In this document: piece by piece, positions 37,129 to 48,067 of the stretch | Position numbering within the stretch: position 1 is the stretch's first letter | How the letters are laid out: each line of letters starts with the position of its first letter | DNA from: Magnolia sinica | Taxonomy: Eukaryota; Streptophyta; Magnoliopsida; Magnoliales; Magnoliaceae | Assembly: GCF_029962835.1 (NCBI RefSeq) | Contig: NC_080588.1 | Span: 47,847,001 to 47,911,000 of the forward strand | Length of the DNA: 64,000 nucleotides | Reading direction: 5' to 3' | The notes under the pieces: model-generated | Told to the model about the DNA's origin: nothing | The model's database searches: none | Seen by the model: the letters and a program-made list of their open reading frames with translations, nothing else | Program-made: the position numbers and the translations under genes

Positions 37129-37831
37129 TGATGTAGAGCGGGTCGCGGACAATTACATGGCCAAGATGGATCAGAAAAGGCCCGGTCGACGACAGAAGTG
37201 ATCCAGACCATCGAACCTTAAATCGGGCGTATCTTGCAATCCGGAATGAGTCATCTGACATAAAATATATGATTTTGGGATAGAACGAGCTACTGAAGCC
37301 AACCAACCCTGATATGCCGGGTTGCGCAGCCCGGAATTGCGAAAAAGTCCTGAATCGACGGTCGTTTTCCTGTTTTAATTTCGTTTTTACTATAAATAGT
37401 AAGTTTTAGTTTAATTATAACTCATCATCCGTCGGGCTTTAGGAATTGCGCCCAACATGAAAAGAGCTTAGAATAATTAGGAGAACGGTTTGGTGAAGCC
37501 AAATAGGACACTTACTATTTTTGGCCGAAAACCTTGCGCACTAGTAGACATCACGGCCGTCTATAAATAGTAAGTTTACTATTTATAGTAAGTCGCGGAT
37601 TCTAGGAGTTTGAGTTGTAGTTTGATTCTGATTTCTTTCCCATTGCTTGGTTCCCCTATTTAAAGGGTTGTGAACTCGTTTTTATGAATGAATTAATCAA
37701 TTTCATATTTCTTAGAATTTATTTCTATTTTCTGCTTTCTTTCCTCGTGGATTCGAGAAGTCTCTGTGAGGAGTCTAGAGAAGCTCCGTGGATTCGGAGT
37801 AGTTATCCTCATCACGTTCATCCCTACGTCA
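37129..37831 (+). repeat. Gypsy 5' LTR
   Basis: It carries ACTATAAATAGT words and a 28-bp perfect palindrome at 37561-37588 (arms CTATAAATAGTAA). The 3' end is followed after two bases by the primer-binding site. The LTR start encodes the last residues of pol when read in the 3' copy. Confidence 0.95.
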
Positions 37832-37833
37832 GT

Positions 37834-37845
37834 TGGTATCAAAGC
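37834..37845 (+). other. Primer-binding site (initiator tRNA-Met type)
   Basis: TGGTATCAAAGC differs by one base from the usual TGGTATCAGAGC and sits two bases after the 5' LTR. Confidence 0.85.
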
Positions 37846-37864
37846 GAGGATTCCCCTCAGGCCG

Positions 37865-39091
37865 ATGGCAAATAACGAAGGTATGAATCAAAATCCTGTG
37901 GACGGTGACCCAGAGATTCGTTATCTTTCGGAAAGAATGGAAGCTTTCCACCGGGAGAGTCAGTTGACCATGCAAGGGCTGCAGGCAACTCTTGACCGTC
38001 TTGCAGATGCGCTACTCCCGCCCCGAGCCCTAGGCGGTACTCCACCACCTTTGGTTGCTCCCCCACCCATGGTTGCTGTACGACGCAACCCCGATTTTCG
38101 TAGAGCACTGCCAGTGGCAAACCGTAGGGCTACACCAGATGATTCAAGTTCTAGTGACAAGGACCTTAATGAGGGTTTTGCTCGACGACCAATCCATGGA
38201 GGTGATCATCTAGATCGTGCTGAAAGAGACTATCGAGGTAAGGCTGAACTTCCTAGTTTTAACGGTTTATTACGTATAGAAGATTTTCTCAATTGGCTAG
38301 CGGAAGTAGAGAGATATTTTGATTACATAGACGTGCCAGATCATAAAAGGGTAAAATTGGTAGCGTTTAAATTAAAATCTGGTGCTTCTGCATGATGGAA
38401 ACAATTACAACTCTCACAAGCCCGCCAGAACAAGGCGCTCATCTCATCATAGCCACGGATGACACGTCTTCTTCGATCTCGATTTCTCCCCAGTGATTAT
38501 GAGCAGATATTATTCCAGCAATATCAAAATTGCAGACAAGGAAATCGAACAGTCACAGATTACACTGAAGAATTTCAACGGCTGGCTACACGAAACGATC
38601 TGTCAGAATCTGAGTCACAGAAGGTGGCACGATTTATAGGTGGGTTGCGACCGACAATTCAGGACCGAGTTCAGATGTACCCAGTTTGGACTATGGATGA
38701 AGCAGTTCAATTGGCGGGTAGGGCAGAAACACAACTTGCAAGAACTCCTGCTCGTCTATATCCTTCAACTTGACCCCCCATGACGGGTCCCACGCAGGAT
38801 CCAGTGCTGCCACGAGGAAAAGACCCAGTACCTCAACTTCCTACAACCGTAAACTGTGATACGGGGAGCGGCTCATCCAGACCTCAACGTGCAGCACCCA
38901 CAACAGCGGGTCCGAGTAGGATTCCAAATCCTTATGCTCGGCCAAGGTCGAACAATTGTTACCACTGTGGCCAACCAGGCCACTTATCAAACACTTGTCC
39001 TCAACGTCTCGCAGTACACTTGACTATAAACGAAGAGGGTACTGAAGATGAGGCCGTAGAAGAAGACCATCGCTTTGATGAACATGAATAA
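37865..39091 (+). pseudogene. Gypsy Gag (capsid and CCHC nucleocapsid)
   Basis: The ATG at 37865, 34 bp after the LTR, starts MANNEGMNQNPVDGDPEIRY; the earlier in-frame ATG at 37766 lies within the LTR. One frame runs on to 39091. It includes the retrotransposon-gag segment around WPRM/LLRSRFLPSDYEQ and a CCHC knuckle CYHCGQPGHLSNTC at 38957-38998. Stops at 38393 (TGA), 38450 (TAG), 38771 (TGA) and 39089 (TAA) break it; the first two replace conserved tryptophans. Gag would form the intracellular particle. Confidence 0.9.
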
Positions 39092-41171
39092 ATCACTGAA
39101 GAAATAGCGGGTGGCGATGAAATGACGGACGAGGATCGTGGAGAATTTCTAATTGTGAGGCGATTACTGTATGCCCCACGAAAGGAATTACATTCACAAC
39201 GACACAATATATTTCGTACTCGGTGCACCGTCAATGGAAAGGTCTGTGATGTGATCATAGACAGTGGTAGTAGCGAGAATATCGTCTCAAGAGTGATGGT
39301 GGACAAGTTACGGCTACCAAGGATGAAACATCCTTACCCGTACTCAATCGGCTGGATAAAAAAGGTGAATGAAACCAAGGTAACTGAACAATGCACTATC
39401 TCATTTTCAATTGGTAAAAATTATAAGGATCAAATATTTAGTGACGTAGTCGATATGGAAGCTTGTCATATGTTACTCGGTCGACCCTGACAGTCGGACC
39501 GTGATGCGACCCATAGAGGACGAGATAATGTTTACGTATTCGTCAAGGATAGTTGAAAAATAATCCTTGCCCCTATGGCACCAGAGAACCACCCTGAAGC
39601 CTCTAAAGTGGAGGGGAGTTCCCTCTTGACCATTCAGGATTTTATGAAGGAATCCAAGGAAACCGGCGAGGTATACGCTGTAGTGGTGAACGGCGAGGAA
39701 GAGGAACCCTCAAACATCTCTCAAAGTTTAAGACAGTTGCTAAACGAATTCAAAGAAGTCTGGCTTAAGGATTTACCTGATGAATTGCCCCCCATGAGGA
39801 ACATCCAACATCACATAGACCTCGTCCCTGGGGCTAGCCTGCCCAACCGCCCTCATTATCGGATGAGTTCGAAGGAGTGTGAGATACTTCAGGGGCAAGT
39901 GGAGGAATTGATCCGTAAGGGTCTCTTGAGAGAGAGCATGAGCCCTTGTGCCGTACCAACATTATTAACGCCAAAAAAAGATGGAAGCTAGCGCACGTGT
40001 GTCGACAGTCGGGCAATCAACAAAATTATCATCAAATATCAGTTCCCAAACTACGGTTGGATGACATGCTCGATATGTAAGAAGAAGCCAAGGTGTTCTC
40101 TAAACTAGATCTAAGAGTGGGTACCATCAGATTCGTATTCGACCCGGTGATGAGTGAAAAACGGCATTCAAGACCAAGGAAGGGTTGTATGAGTGGCTAG
40201 TCATGCCCTTCGGCCTATCGAACGCACCAAGTACTTTTATGCGTTTGATGAATCAAGTTCTAAAACCGTTCACTAGCCGATTTGTGGTAGTATATTTTGA
40301 TGACATATTGATATATAGTCAAGATGAGGCGGAGCATAGGAAACATCTCAGGTAGGTGCTGCAGGTCCTACAAATTAACAAGTTGTACCTCAACTTGAAG
40401 AAGTGTAGTTTTTTAACCGACAGCCTGTTGTTTCTAGGATTTGTTGTAACGTCCACAAGCATTCGTGTGGACGATGAAAAGGTGCGAGCTATTAGGGAAT
40501 GGCCGATCCCGACAAATATTCATGAGGTGAGGAGTTTTCACGGGTTGGAGACTTTTTATCGTCGATTTGTGCGAGATTTTAGCACTATAGTTGCGCCTAT
40601 AACAGATTGCATGAAAAAAGGACCGTTCCAGTGGACCAATAAAGCTGACAAGAGCTTTCATGAGATCAAGCATCATTTGTCTACAACACCGGTTTTGGTG
40701 CTTCCTAATTTTGACAAATTGTTTGAGGTTGAGTGTGAGGCTTCGTATGTCGAAATTGGAGGAGTATTATCACAGGAAGGCAGGCCGGTAGCCTTTTACA
40801 GCGAGAAGCTCAGTGAAGCCCGAAAGAAGTGGTCGACTTATGAGCTTGAGTTATACGCAGTTATTCAGGCGCTGCGACATTGGCGGCATTATCTGATTCA
40901 AAGAGAGTTTGTTTTGTACACTGACCATCAAGCATTAAAGTTTATTAATAGTCAGACTAACGTGAATCGTGTGCATGCTAGATGGGTTGCATTTTTACAG
41001 GAATTCACGTTCGTTCTGAAGCACAAGTCAGGGCAACAGAACAAGGTGGTTGATGCACTTAGCCGTCGTGCATCACTACTTGTTACGATGAGCAACGAGG
41101 TGGTCGGCTTCGACTGTCTCAAGGAGCTGTATGCCGAGGATGAGGACTTTAAAGATTCTTGGATGAAGTGA
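39092..41171 (+). pseudogene. Gypsy protease, reverse transcriptase and RNase H
   Basis: The protease has IDSGSSENIVS at about 39257 and LLGRP before a TGA at 39488. The RT begins near 39575 and holds DLPDELPP, TLLTPKKDGS then TAG at 39989, the palm motif YFDDILIYS at 40293 and FLGFVV. A frameshift near 40045 moves the frame. TGA at 40155 replaces a Trp after DE, and TAG at 40353 replaces a Gln after HLR. RNase H (40725-41080) has [23 protein letters not shown] and VVDALSRR, but its first catalytic Asp is Glu (ECEAS instead of the usual DAS). TGA at 41169 ends the frame. Confidence 0.92.
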
Positions 41172-41184
41172 CCTTCATATACAG

Positions 41185-42410
41185 GAAGCTTTTCTCTTCA
41201 AAGGGAATCGATTGTGCATCTCCCAAAGTTCTCTAAGGGAGCAGATTATTCAGGAGCTACATGTAGGTGGCCTCGGTGGACACTTGGGGCTAGACAAGAC
41301 GCGAGCTCTTGTGGAAGAGCGGTATTACTGGCCGCAATTAGTACGCGATGTGGGAAAAGCCGTACAACGTTGCCATATTTGTCAGACCTCCAAGGGGCAA
41401 TCTCAGAATAGGGCCTCTACACCCCGTTACCTGTGCCTAACGGTCCTTAGGAGGATTTATCAATGGACTTCATGCTTGGTCTCCCACGAACACAACGCAG
41501 CATGGATTCGGTGTTCGTGATGGTAAATCGTTTCTCCAAGATGGTGCACTTTATCCCATGCAAGAAGACCCTCGATGCAACACACGTGGTGAATTTATTT
41601 TTCAGGGAGGTCGTACGGCTACACGGGGTCCCCAAGACCATTACATCCGATCGTGACACGAAGTTCATTAGCCACTTTTGGCGAACTTTATGAAATCGAT
41701 TCGATACACGACTTCAATTCAGCAGTGCTTACAACCCACAAACTGATGGGCAGACCGAAGTTGTGAATCGCACATTGGGAAACCTCCTTCGCTGTATTTC
41801 AAGAGAAAAACCGAAACAGTGTGATTTGACCTTGTCTAAAGCAAAGTTTGCATTCAACAACATGGTGAACCGCTCGACAGGGAGATCACCGTTCCAGATT
41901 ATTTACGGACGAGTGCCTCGTCACACACTTGACTTGGTCCCTCTGCCCAAGCACCTAGGCACGAGCATTGCAGTAGAACATATGGTAGACAAGATCATAG
42001 GCATCCATGCAGAAGTGCAGACCAAGCTACATGCCTCGAATGAGAAGTACAAGGAACAAGCGGACAAGCATCGGCGACAAAAAGTGTTCGAGGTGGGCGA
42101 CCGCGTTATGGTCCATCTGCGCAAAGAGAGATTTCCGACCAGGACGTACAACAAGTTAAAAAATAAGAAGATTGGACCGGTACCAATCATCTGAAAGATC
42201 AATGACAATGCTTATATTGTTGATCTTCCAGATGACATGACAATCTCACAGACTTTCAGTATCGCGGACCTGACCGAGTATCATGAACCAGAGCATGACG
42301 AGAACTCGAGGACGAGTTCTTTTGAAGTAGAGGAGACTGATGTAGAGTGGGTCGCGGACAATTACATGGCCAAGATGGATCAGAAAAGGCCCGGTCGACG
42401 ACAGAAGTGA
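41185..42410 (+). pseudogene. Gypsy integrase, reading into the 3' LTR
   Basis: The zinc-binding part (GGHLGLDKTRALVEERYYW, RCHICQ) is in a different frame from the core. The core has the three acidic residues in [18 protein letters not shown] and QTDGQTEVVNR. The C-terminal part (FEVGDRVMVHLRKERFP) is present; I saw no clear chromodomain. Stops at 41448 (TAG) and 41691 (TGA) replace Trp, and 42192 (TGA) probably Arg. After that the frame stays open through the LTR border at 42338 to a TGA at 42408-42410, so about 24 codons are encoded by the LTR, an arrangement known from the CRM group. Confidence 0.9.
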
Positions 42411-43039
42411 TTCAAACCATCGAACCTTAAATCGGGCATATCTTGCAATCCGGAATGAGTTATCTGACATAAAATATATGATTTTGGGGTAGAACGAGCT
42501 ACTGAAGCCAACCAACCCTGCTATGCCGGGTTGCGCAGCCCAGAATTGCGAAAAACTCCTGAATCGACGGTCGTTTTCCTGTTTTAATTTCATTCTTACT
42601 ATAAATAGTAAGTTTTAGTTTAATTATAACTCATCATCCGTCGGCTTTAGAAGTTACGCCCAACGTGAAAAGAGCTTAGAATAATTAGGAGAACGGTTTG
42701 GTGAAGCCAAATAGGACACTTACTATTTTTGGCCGAAAACCTTGCGCACTAGTAGACATCACGGCCGTCTATAAATAGTAAGTTTACTATTTATAGTAAG
42801 TCGCGGATTCTAGGAGTTTGAGTTGTAGTTTGATTCTGATTTCTTTCCCATTGCTTGGTTCCCTTATTTAAAGGGTTGTGAACTCGTTTTTATGAATGAA
42901 TTAATCAATTTCAAATTTCTTAGAATTTATTTCTATTTTCTGCTTTCTTTCCTCGTGGATTCGAGAAGTCTCTGTGAGGAGTCCAAAGAAGCTCCGTGGA
43001 TTCGGAGTAGTTATCCTCATCACGTTCATCCCTGCGTCA
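42338..43039 (+). repeat. Gypsy 3' LTR
   Basis: Near copy of 37129-37831. The differences are mostly C/T and G/A. The same TATAAATAG palindrome is present near 42770. TATTG follows. Confidence 0.95.
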
Positions 43040-43448
43040 TATTGGTTTCAGTGCCCAATGACACGAGTCAGTCACACCAAGATCCTCCCAATTCACCTAT
43101 TTAAGCCCTTATTTGAGGAAAATGAGTTTTAGAAATGTTTATTAACGTATTTTAATCCATTTTGTGGGCTTTCGGGACTGTTTTCCAGGCATATTGTTAG
43201 ATACATATCGGGTATTGATCATGAATAATTTGATACCCAGTACCCCCTCTGAGTGAATGGCAAAAGAGATGACAAACTAGAGACCTCAAAATTTTCTTCC
43301 TCATAGCATGTTCTATTTGAGAGTCCACACTTATCTTTAGAACATTAGATGTTATGCGATTTCTTTCTTATTTCCTGTATGTCTGCTGGGAAGATTTGCA
43401 TGATTGTTTTTTTCCCCTCTTCTACATTTATCACATTTGCTTTTGCAG

Positions 43449-43579
43449 CCTGAAGATTTTTGGTTTAGTGCACCAAGGAAAGGTATCATGGTCTTTGCTT
43501 TACCTGGGGAGCCTGGTCTGACAGAGTTGGCTGGTGACTTCAAAGTCCATTTTCATGACCGTCAAGGCGATTTCTACTG
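43449..43579 (+). CDS. PTEN2: PTEN2-like phosphatase, C2-domain exon (second visible)
   Basis: The exon starts after TTTTGCAG and ends TACTG/GTCCGTAA. It encodes PEDFWFSAPRKGIMVFALPG, then GLTELAGDFKVHFHDRQGDF, very close to the C2 domain of Arabidopsis PTEN2A/2B. The C2 domain holds the phosphatase on phosphoinositide membranes. Two bases of the last codon are completed by the next exon (Cys). The frame is intact. It is separated from the preceding exon by the 7.2-kb intron carrying the TRIM and gypsy insertions. Confidence 0.92.
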
Positions 43580-43813
43580 GTCCGTAACTTTTCTCTTTGA
43601 TAGCTGTATGTTTGGTTAAATGATAATATGAGAAGATACCTGCATTCGTCTGAACTAGCTGTGACCGAAACAGTTCTTCTAAAGGTAAAAGGCACAAAGT
43701 TCACTCATAATACCATGCATATTTTGTGCCTTTAACCTTAGAAGTACTGTCTCAGTTTTTCCCCTTTCCGTACTTATGACTGACACACGTCTTGTTCCTC
43801 ATCTCCCTTTCAG
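43580..43813 (+). other. PTEN intron
   Basis: 234 bp with GT and CTTTCAG borders; no insertion. Confidence 0.88.
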
Positions 43814-43883
43814 TTGGTTGAACACAACAATGGTGGAAAACAGGAAGATTTTGAACACATCAGATCTTGATGGTTTTGACAAG
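43814..43883 (+). CDS. PTEN2: PTEN2-like phosphatase, exon (third visible)
   Basis: A 70-bp exon, acceptor TTTCAG and donor AAG/GTATGT. With the two bases carried over it reads CWLNTTMVENRKILNTSDLD and then GFDK, matching the WLNTTM and LDGFDKRKLPSPG segment of plant PTEN2. The frame is intact. Confidence 0.93.
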
Positions 43884-44323
43884 GTATGTAAACGCATCAT
43901 ATCCAATGGAGGGAAGAAGTGAACATGGTAGTTTGGTTTTGTGATAGTGACACATGGGGGATAATGGTATCAAGTAGTCTCACCCTCCCTCCCTCCCTTG
44001 CGGCACAATGAGCTATGAGCCAAAGTGACACATTCATCAGGTTACTCTGACAATGAGCATTCCCGCCCCAGAAATAATGCCATCTGCTTGCCAGAGGGAA
44101 AAAAAATGACAGTTGTAAAAGAAGACCAATGACCTATATTCAACAGACAATTTGATCCACTTGATGAATGGACCAGCCTGATTTTATCGTTACCAGGACC
44201 ACATAATCGCCTTTGCATTTGTCATCAGATTCTGTTTCTTCTTTCCTTGCTGACTTCTGCAGTTCCTCGTCTCCAGCAACTATTTCTGAACCATTCACTT
44301 TTCATTGTGTGCTTGCTTTGCAG
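43884..44323 (+). other. PTEN intron
   Basis: 440 bp with GTATGT and TTTGCAG borders; unremarkable. Confidence 0.85.
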
Positions 44324-44860
44324 AGGAAACTGCCTTCCCCTGGGTTCCAGGTCGAGGTGGTGTTGATAGATTATGATGGTACGGTCCCGATGAAGGTCAA
44401 AACCGAAACCGTCAGCAAGGAATCAGATAGAATCTCAGGCACTGCTGCCATGGCTGATGGTCCTACTACTCGGCCTTCGGACCCAAGTAAAGGCTCTGCT
44501 AGCAATGACAAGGACGATGTTTTCTCGGACAGTGAAGCAGAGGGCGGGTCTGTCAAGAGCCGACAAGCTCGAGAGGCAACTGCTGCGAGAGGGACCGCTG
44601 ATGCTGGTGGGGGATCTAAAACAGAGAAACCAAAGGAGGAAATGGCGAGCGTAACTCATGGCGTTGAACAAGTTTCTCTAAGAAGTGAAGGAGCGAAAGA
44701 GAACCCCAACACCAGTGAAATGAAAATTGAAGGCGCTAGTGGGGCTGCCTCGTTTGAGGTCCCGAAATCGGATTTGTCGGGAGTGAGTGAATTCAAGGCA
44801 ATCGCTGCAGATGCTTCTGTTTTTACTTTCGGCGATGAAGAAGACTTCGAAAGCGAATGA
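44324..44860 (+). CDS. PTEN2: PTEN2-like phosphatase, last exon and stop
   Basis: The exon opens RKLPSPGFQVEVVLIDYDG, the end of the C2 domain, and continues into a long Ser/Glu/Thr-rich tail with DKDDVFSDSEAEGG and the terminal AADASVFTFGDEEDFESE, which matches the conserved C-terminus of plant PTEN2. TGA is at 44858-44860. 179 codons including the stop, no breaks. The acidic DDVFSDSE patch looks like a casein-kinase-2 type region. The intact tail suggests either a functional gene with a base error upstream or a recent pseudogene. Confidence 0.93.
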   Translation, partial: RKLPSPGFQVEVVLIDYDGTVPMKVKTETVSKESDRISGTAAMADGPTTRPSDPSKGSASNDKDDVFSDSEAEGGSVKSRQAREATAARGTADAGGGSKTEKPKEEMASVTHGVEQVSLRSEGAKENPNTSEMKIEGASGAASFEVPKSDLSGVSEFKAIAADASVFTFGDEEDFESE

Positions 44861-45952
44861 GCGGGGGATGGCATTGGCATTTTATGGTTGTCACAATATG
44901 TATAGAAGATTTGTAAGAAATTCAGATTTCAGATTGAAGGATCTTCAAAAGAAGTGATGTGGCAGATGTTTCTTCTTCTTGATTGAGAAGAGATTGAAAA
45001 TTCTATTACATTCTATTTATGACAGTTTTGCAAGTGGGCCAGGGCCACAGCTTCAACATCGTAATTTGATGAGCTTTCCAGCTTCTTGTGCAGTGATCTG
45101 CTTGCTGTTCGTTGCAGCCCCATATGGTACGGAGTTCTCTGGTTGAATAATCATAGCTTTATTCACATTTGAAGGCCTGGATTTAGTGTTTAGGATTGTT
45201 TTCTACCACAGGTAATCCGGAGAAAGACCCACCAGATTGATGGTCCGATTCAGGGTGTCGAACTGCAATGGTTCCCACCTACCACCCAGTCTGAGTCAAC
45301 TCGGACAAGTCTCATGGGACTCGTACGAGTCTTAGAAGCTTGCTATATTGGGGTCATACTATCAGGGGAAGATAAGCAATGGCCCCTCCTGTTTTAATTC
45401 CTGCATCACACATCAGTGGGTCCTCGTCAGCGATTTGGATCCAGCAGGTTGATTTCCTTTTCACCAAAATGTTGATATGATCCTTCAGGTTGGGGATATG
45501 AACAGTACCTCGATGTTTGAGCTGGACGATCCTGGCTGTTGATCTTGATCTGTTGGGTCTTGCTGCGGATGTAGGATTCCTGAGGAAAAAAGAAGAAAGA
45601 AAAAACCACAGATTGAACACTCCTAACCCTTCAGAAATTGACCTCCAAATATACAAAGATATACTTTTAAAATAAATAAAGAAAGAAAAACAAAGATATG
45701 GATAGGAGATTCCAGTCTTTGAGGTTTTTTTGGTCATTGTTTACCAAAATGAATTTCAAATTGGCGATCTGAATCACCAAGCTGTAGGATCCACTTGTCC
45801 AAACTCAAGGCCTCTCGTGTAAATGATCATATTATAATTTTCTCCCGTGGGTCTGATTTGAGGTCTTGAGCCCTCTCATACGTGCGTGCAACGTGTATGT
45901 GCGTACGAGATCCAAGCATATAATCAGGTGGACCACACATACACTTGAAATG
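44861..45952 (+). other. PTEN 3' UTR and downstream spacer
   Basis: The first 200-340 bp are likely 3' UTR (AT-rich, GAATAATCATAG near 45148), but the cleavage site is not determined. Beyond it, a minus-strand open frame of 127 codons (45354-45737) ends GGAIAYLPLIV; I do not recognise it and consider it chance. AAATG at 45948-45952 is the copia target duplication. Confidence 0.5.
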
Positions 45953-46881
45953 TGTTAGAATATTTAGTTGAATTAAATAGACTATTAAAAATCGAGAACC
46001 AAAAAAGGAAAATAAATTTTGAGAAAGAAGAACTTATTGAATGAGTCGAGGCGTGACTGAGTCACTCGGCTTGAAATCGAATTTGCTCCCCTTGGACAGC
46101 GTCCCAAGTACAACAGGTTCCCAGAGCAATCGACCTCCAGGATACAACGACTATGACCCGGTCCCAGCGGTGCACTCACTGTACACGGGTTCGAACCACT
46201 TGCAGTTTAATCCGAAAGTGCTGAGTTGACTCAGCGATGAACTCAGTAGAAAATTGCTTAAAACCGAATATCAGAGAGCGTTTTATAAGAGAAGAATTTT
46301 TCGTATATTAAAACTGGAATCGGTAGTCTTTATATAGACTCCGAAGTGGTGCATAAGCACCCTTTACAAAAGGTTAGGTCCGTTGGGTTTAAACCCAACA
46401 GGTGCGACCAACCGAAAGGGACACATCTCTCTGGTTTAAAACGAAAAGGCGCAAGTGCGAGTACACTCCCGCACATACAGTCCTGCGAGTACCCATACAC
46501 ACACCCACGCGAGTATACACACACCGCACCCGCACCCGCGCCCACGCCCAGCCCAGCCCGTCGCGTCGCGCACGCGCACGCGCACACGGACTCGGACTCG
46601 GACTCGGACTCGGCTCGGCGCGCGCGCGCGCGTGTGTGGTTAATGGCATAGATTAGAGCTATTGGCATAGCCCCCCCACAGGACCAAATTCACATGCCCC
46701 CTGAAAGGGGCTCAAGCCCTAGGCAAAAAGACTATCTTATATACAAGATAGTTTACCTTTTCAAATCCGATGTGGGACAAAACCCACAACACAAAAATAC
46801 TACAACTTTTCAAAATTGGAGGGAAATTACCGAAAATTTGAAAATTCAAATTTTAATGCTATTTTAAAACAAAATACAACA
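45953..46881 (-). repeat. Copia 3' LTR (longer version)
   Basis: 929 bp. It contains GC-rich simple repeats at about 46480-46635 (CGCACCCGCACC, GGACTCGGACTCGG, CGCGCGCG) and about 70 bp (near 46376-46450) missing from the other LTR. Open frames across the repeats are artefacts. Confidence 0.93.
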
Positions 46882-46892
46882 ATCCCCCACAT
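46882..46892 (-). other. Copia polypurine tract
   Basis: On the minus strand GTGGGGGAT lies directly before the 3' LTR, the expected second-strand primer; this fixes the element's orientation. Confidence 0.75.
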
Positions 46893-47381
46893 GTTTTAAA
46901 ATAAACTCTTTTGGATTAAAGCGTAATAGTTGTGCAATGGTGCCGGTGTCACCATAGACTTGAACCGACATTAGAGTAAGCAAGACAGGTCTACAGGAAT
47001 CAGGTGACACCATAGTCTTGAACCTGAATCCTTTTAATGTAGATTGCAAGTACATGCCACTCACACAACTCTTTCTCTGCAAGTGATTCTGCGGTTCGGT
47101 GCGTTTCGGCCATACACCATTACCTGGATTTCATGAGTGCTCTAGAGAATTCGCCTAGATTCTCATAGGAAGCGGCCTCCACCTCCACACCCATATAGGT
47201 GAATTTCATCAAGTGTATGCAGCAACTGTATACACCACCAAATATATGGCTATGGATTCATTAAGAGTTCTAACAACTCATCCTTCTGCCTTGCTACTTG
47301 CACTGTACACCATAAAAAGGGCTCATACAACTCAGTGCAATCGTCTACCTCATGTCTTCTTATTTACCCATTGAACCTATC
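46893..47381 (-). other. Copia 3' internal non-coding segment
   Basis: Between the RNase H stop and the polypurine tract there are only short open frames, with no domain seen. Confidence 0.6.
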
Positions 47382-48067
47382 TCATGGGATCTCCACTTGT
47401 ATAGGTTGGGTTGCCGACACTGGCAGCTCATATATTAGGCTCAGCCTCATTCTCTTCGATGTATCATTGACTAACATTTTAGATAGTCCTCTAGTCAGAG
47501 GATCTGCTAGATTCTTTTCTGACCTCACAAAGTCAATAGATATGACTCCATCACGCAACATATGTTTCACTATATTGTGTCTGAGTTTAATATGTCTGCT
47601 CTTTCCATTATATATTTTACTCTTTGCTTTCGCTATAGCTGCTTGACAGTCACAATGAATAGATACGTCCGATACAGGCTTTGGCCACAATGGTATATCA
47701 ACTAAGAGATTTCTAAGCCACTCGGCTTCTGTTCTAGCCTTTTTTAAGGCAATAAACTCGGATTCCATAGTAGACCGAGCGATACATGCCTGCTTGGTAG
47801 ACTTCCAAGAGACTGCTCCTCCACTTAAAGTGAAGACATATCCACTCGTAGATTTTGTCTCATCTGAATCACTAATCCAATTAGCATCACTATATCCTTC
47901 TAATACGGAAAACCATTATAATGTAAACCATAGTCTATAGCCTTTTAGGTATCTCAAAATCCTAGACAAAGCATTCCAATGCTCTTTTCCAGGTTATGTG
48001 TATATCTACTTAGCCTTCCTACGGCAAAAGCTATGCTGGTCTAGTACGGTTTGTTAGATACATAAGG
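47382..48067 (-). pseudogene. Copia RNase H
   Basis: The distal part is open (47382-47768): [52 protein letters not shown] and LADPLTRGL are all standard copia RNase H segments. The part toward RT (47769-48067) carries the expected [15 protein letters not shown] and YSDANW region, but its frame is broken near 47910 and 47985. Confidence 0.9.

Larger units (their letters stand above)
37129..43039 (+). mobile_element. Ty3/gypsy retrotransposon, full length but defective
   Basis: Two LTRs of about 703 and 702 bp begin TGATGTAGAG and end ACGTCA/GCGTCA. TATTG is duplicated at 37124-37128 and 43040-43044. The domain order is Gag, protease, RT, RNase H, integrase, which defines gypsy. By eye the LTRs differ at roughly 20 positions (about 3 percent), so the insertion is older than the copia element. 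The coding part has at least twelve stops and several frameshifts. Confidence 0.95.
36221..43448 (+). other. PTEN intron enlarged by two retroelements
   Basis: The intron runs from GTAGATC to TTTTGCAG. It holds a TRIM and a gypsy element, each with intact 5-bp duplications; without them it would be about 770 bp. Both elements inserted without removing splice signals. Confidence 0.82.

Noticed and set aside
36928..37306. ORFs at the left LTR of the gypsy element on the minus strand
   Set aside because: The same peptide occurs again at 42246-42593 in the other LTR; both are antisense to the LTR and pol end.
45354..45737. 127-aa minus-strand ORF downstream of PTEN
   Set aside because: No recognisable domain, no splice or promoter support, and the other minus frame is open over the same stretch, so chance is likely.
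46330..46668. ORFs rich in Arg/Ala/Ser-Glu repeats
   Set aside because: They arise from GC-rich simple repeats in the copia LTR and recur at 51518-51847.
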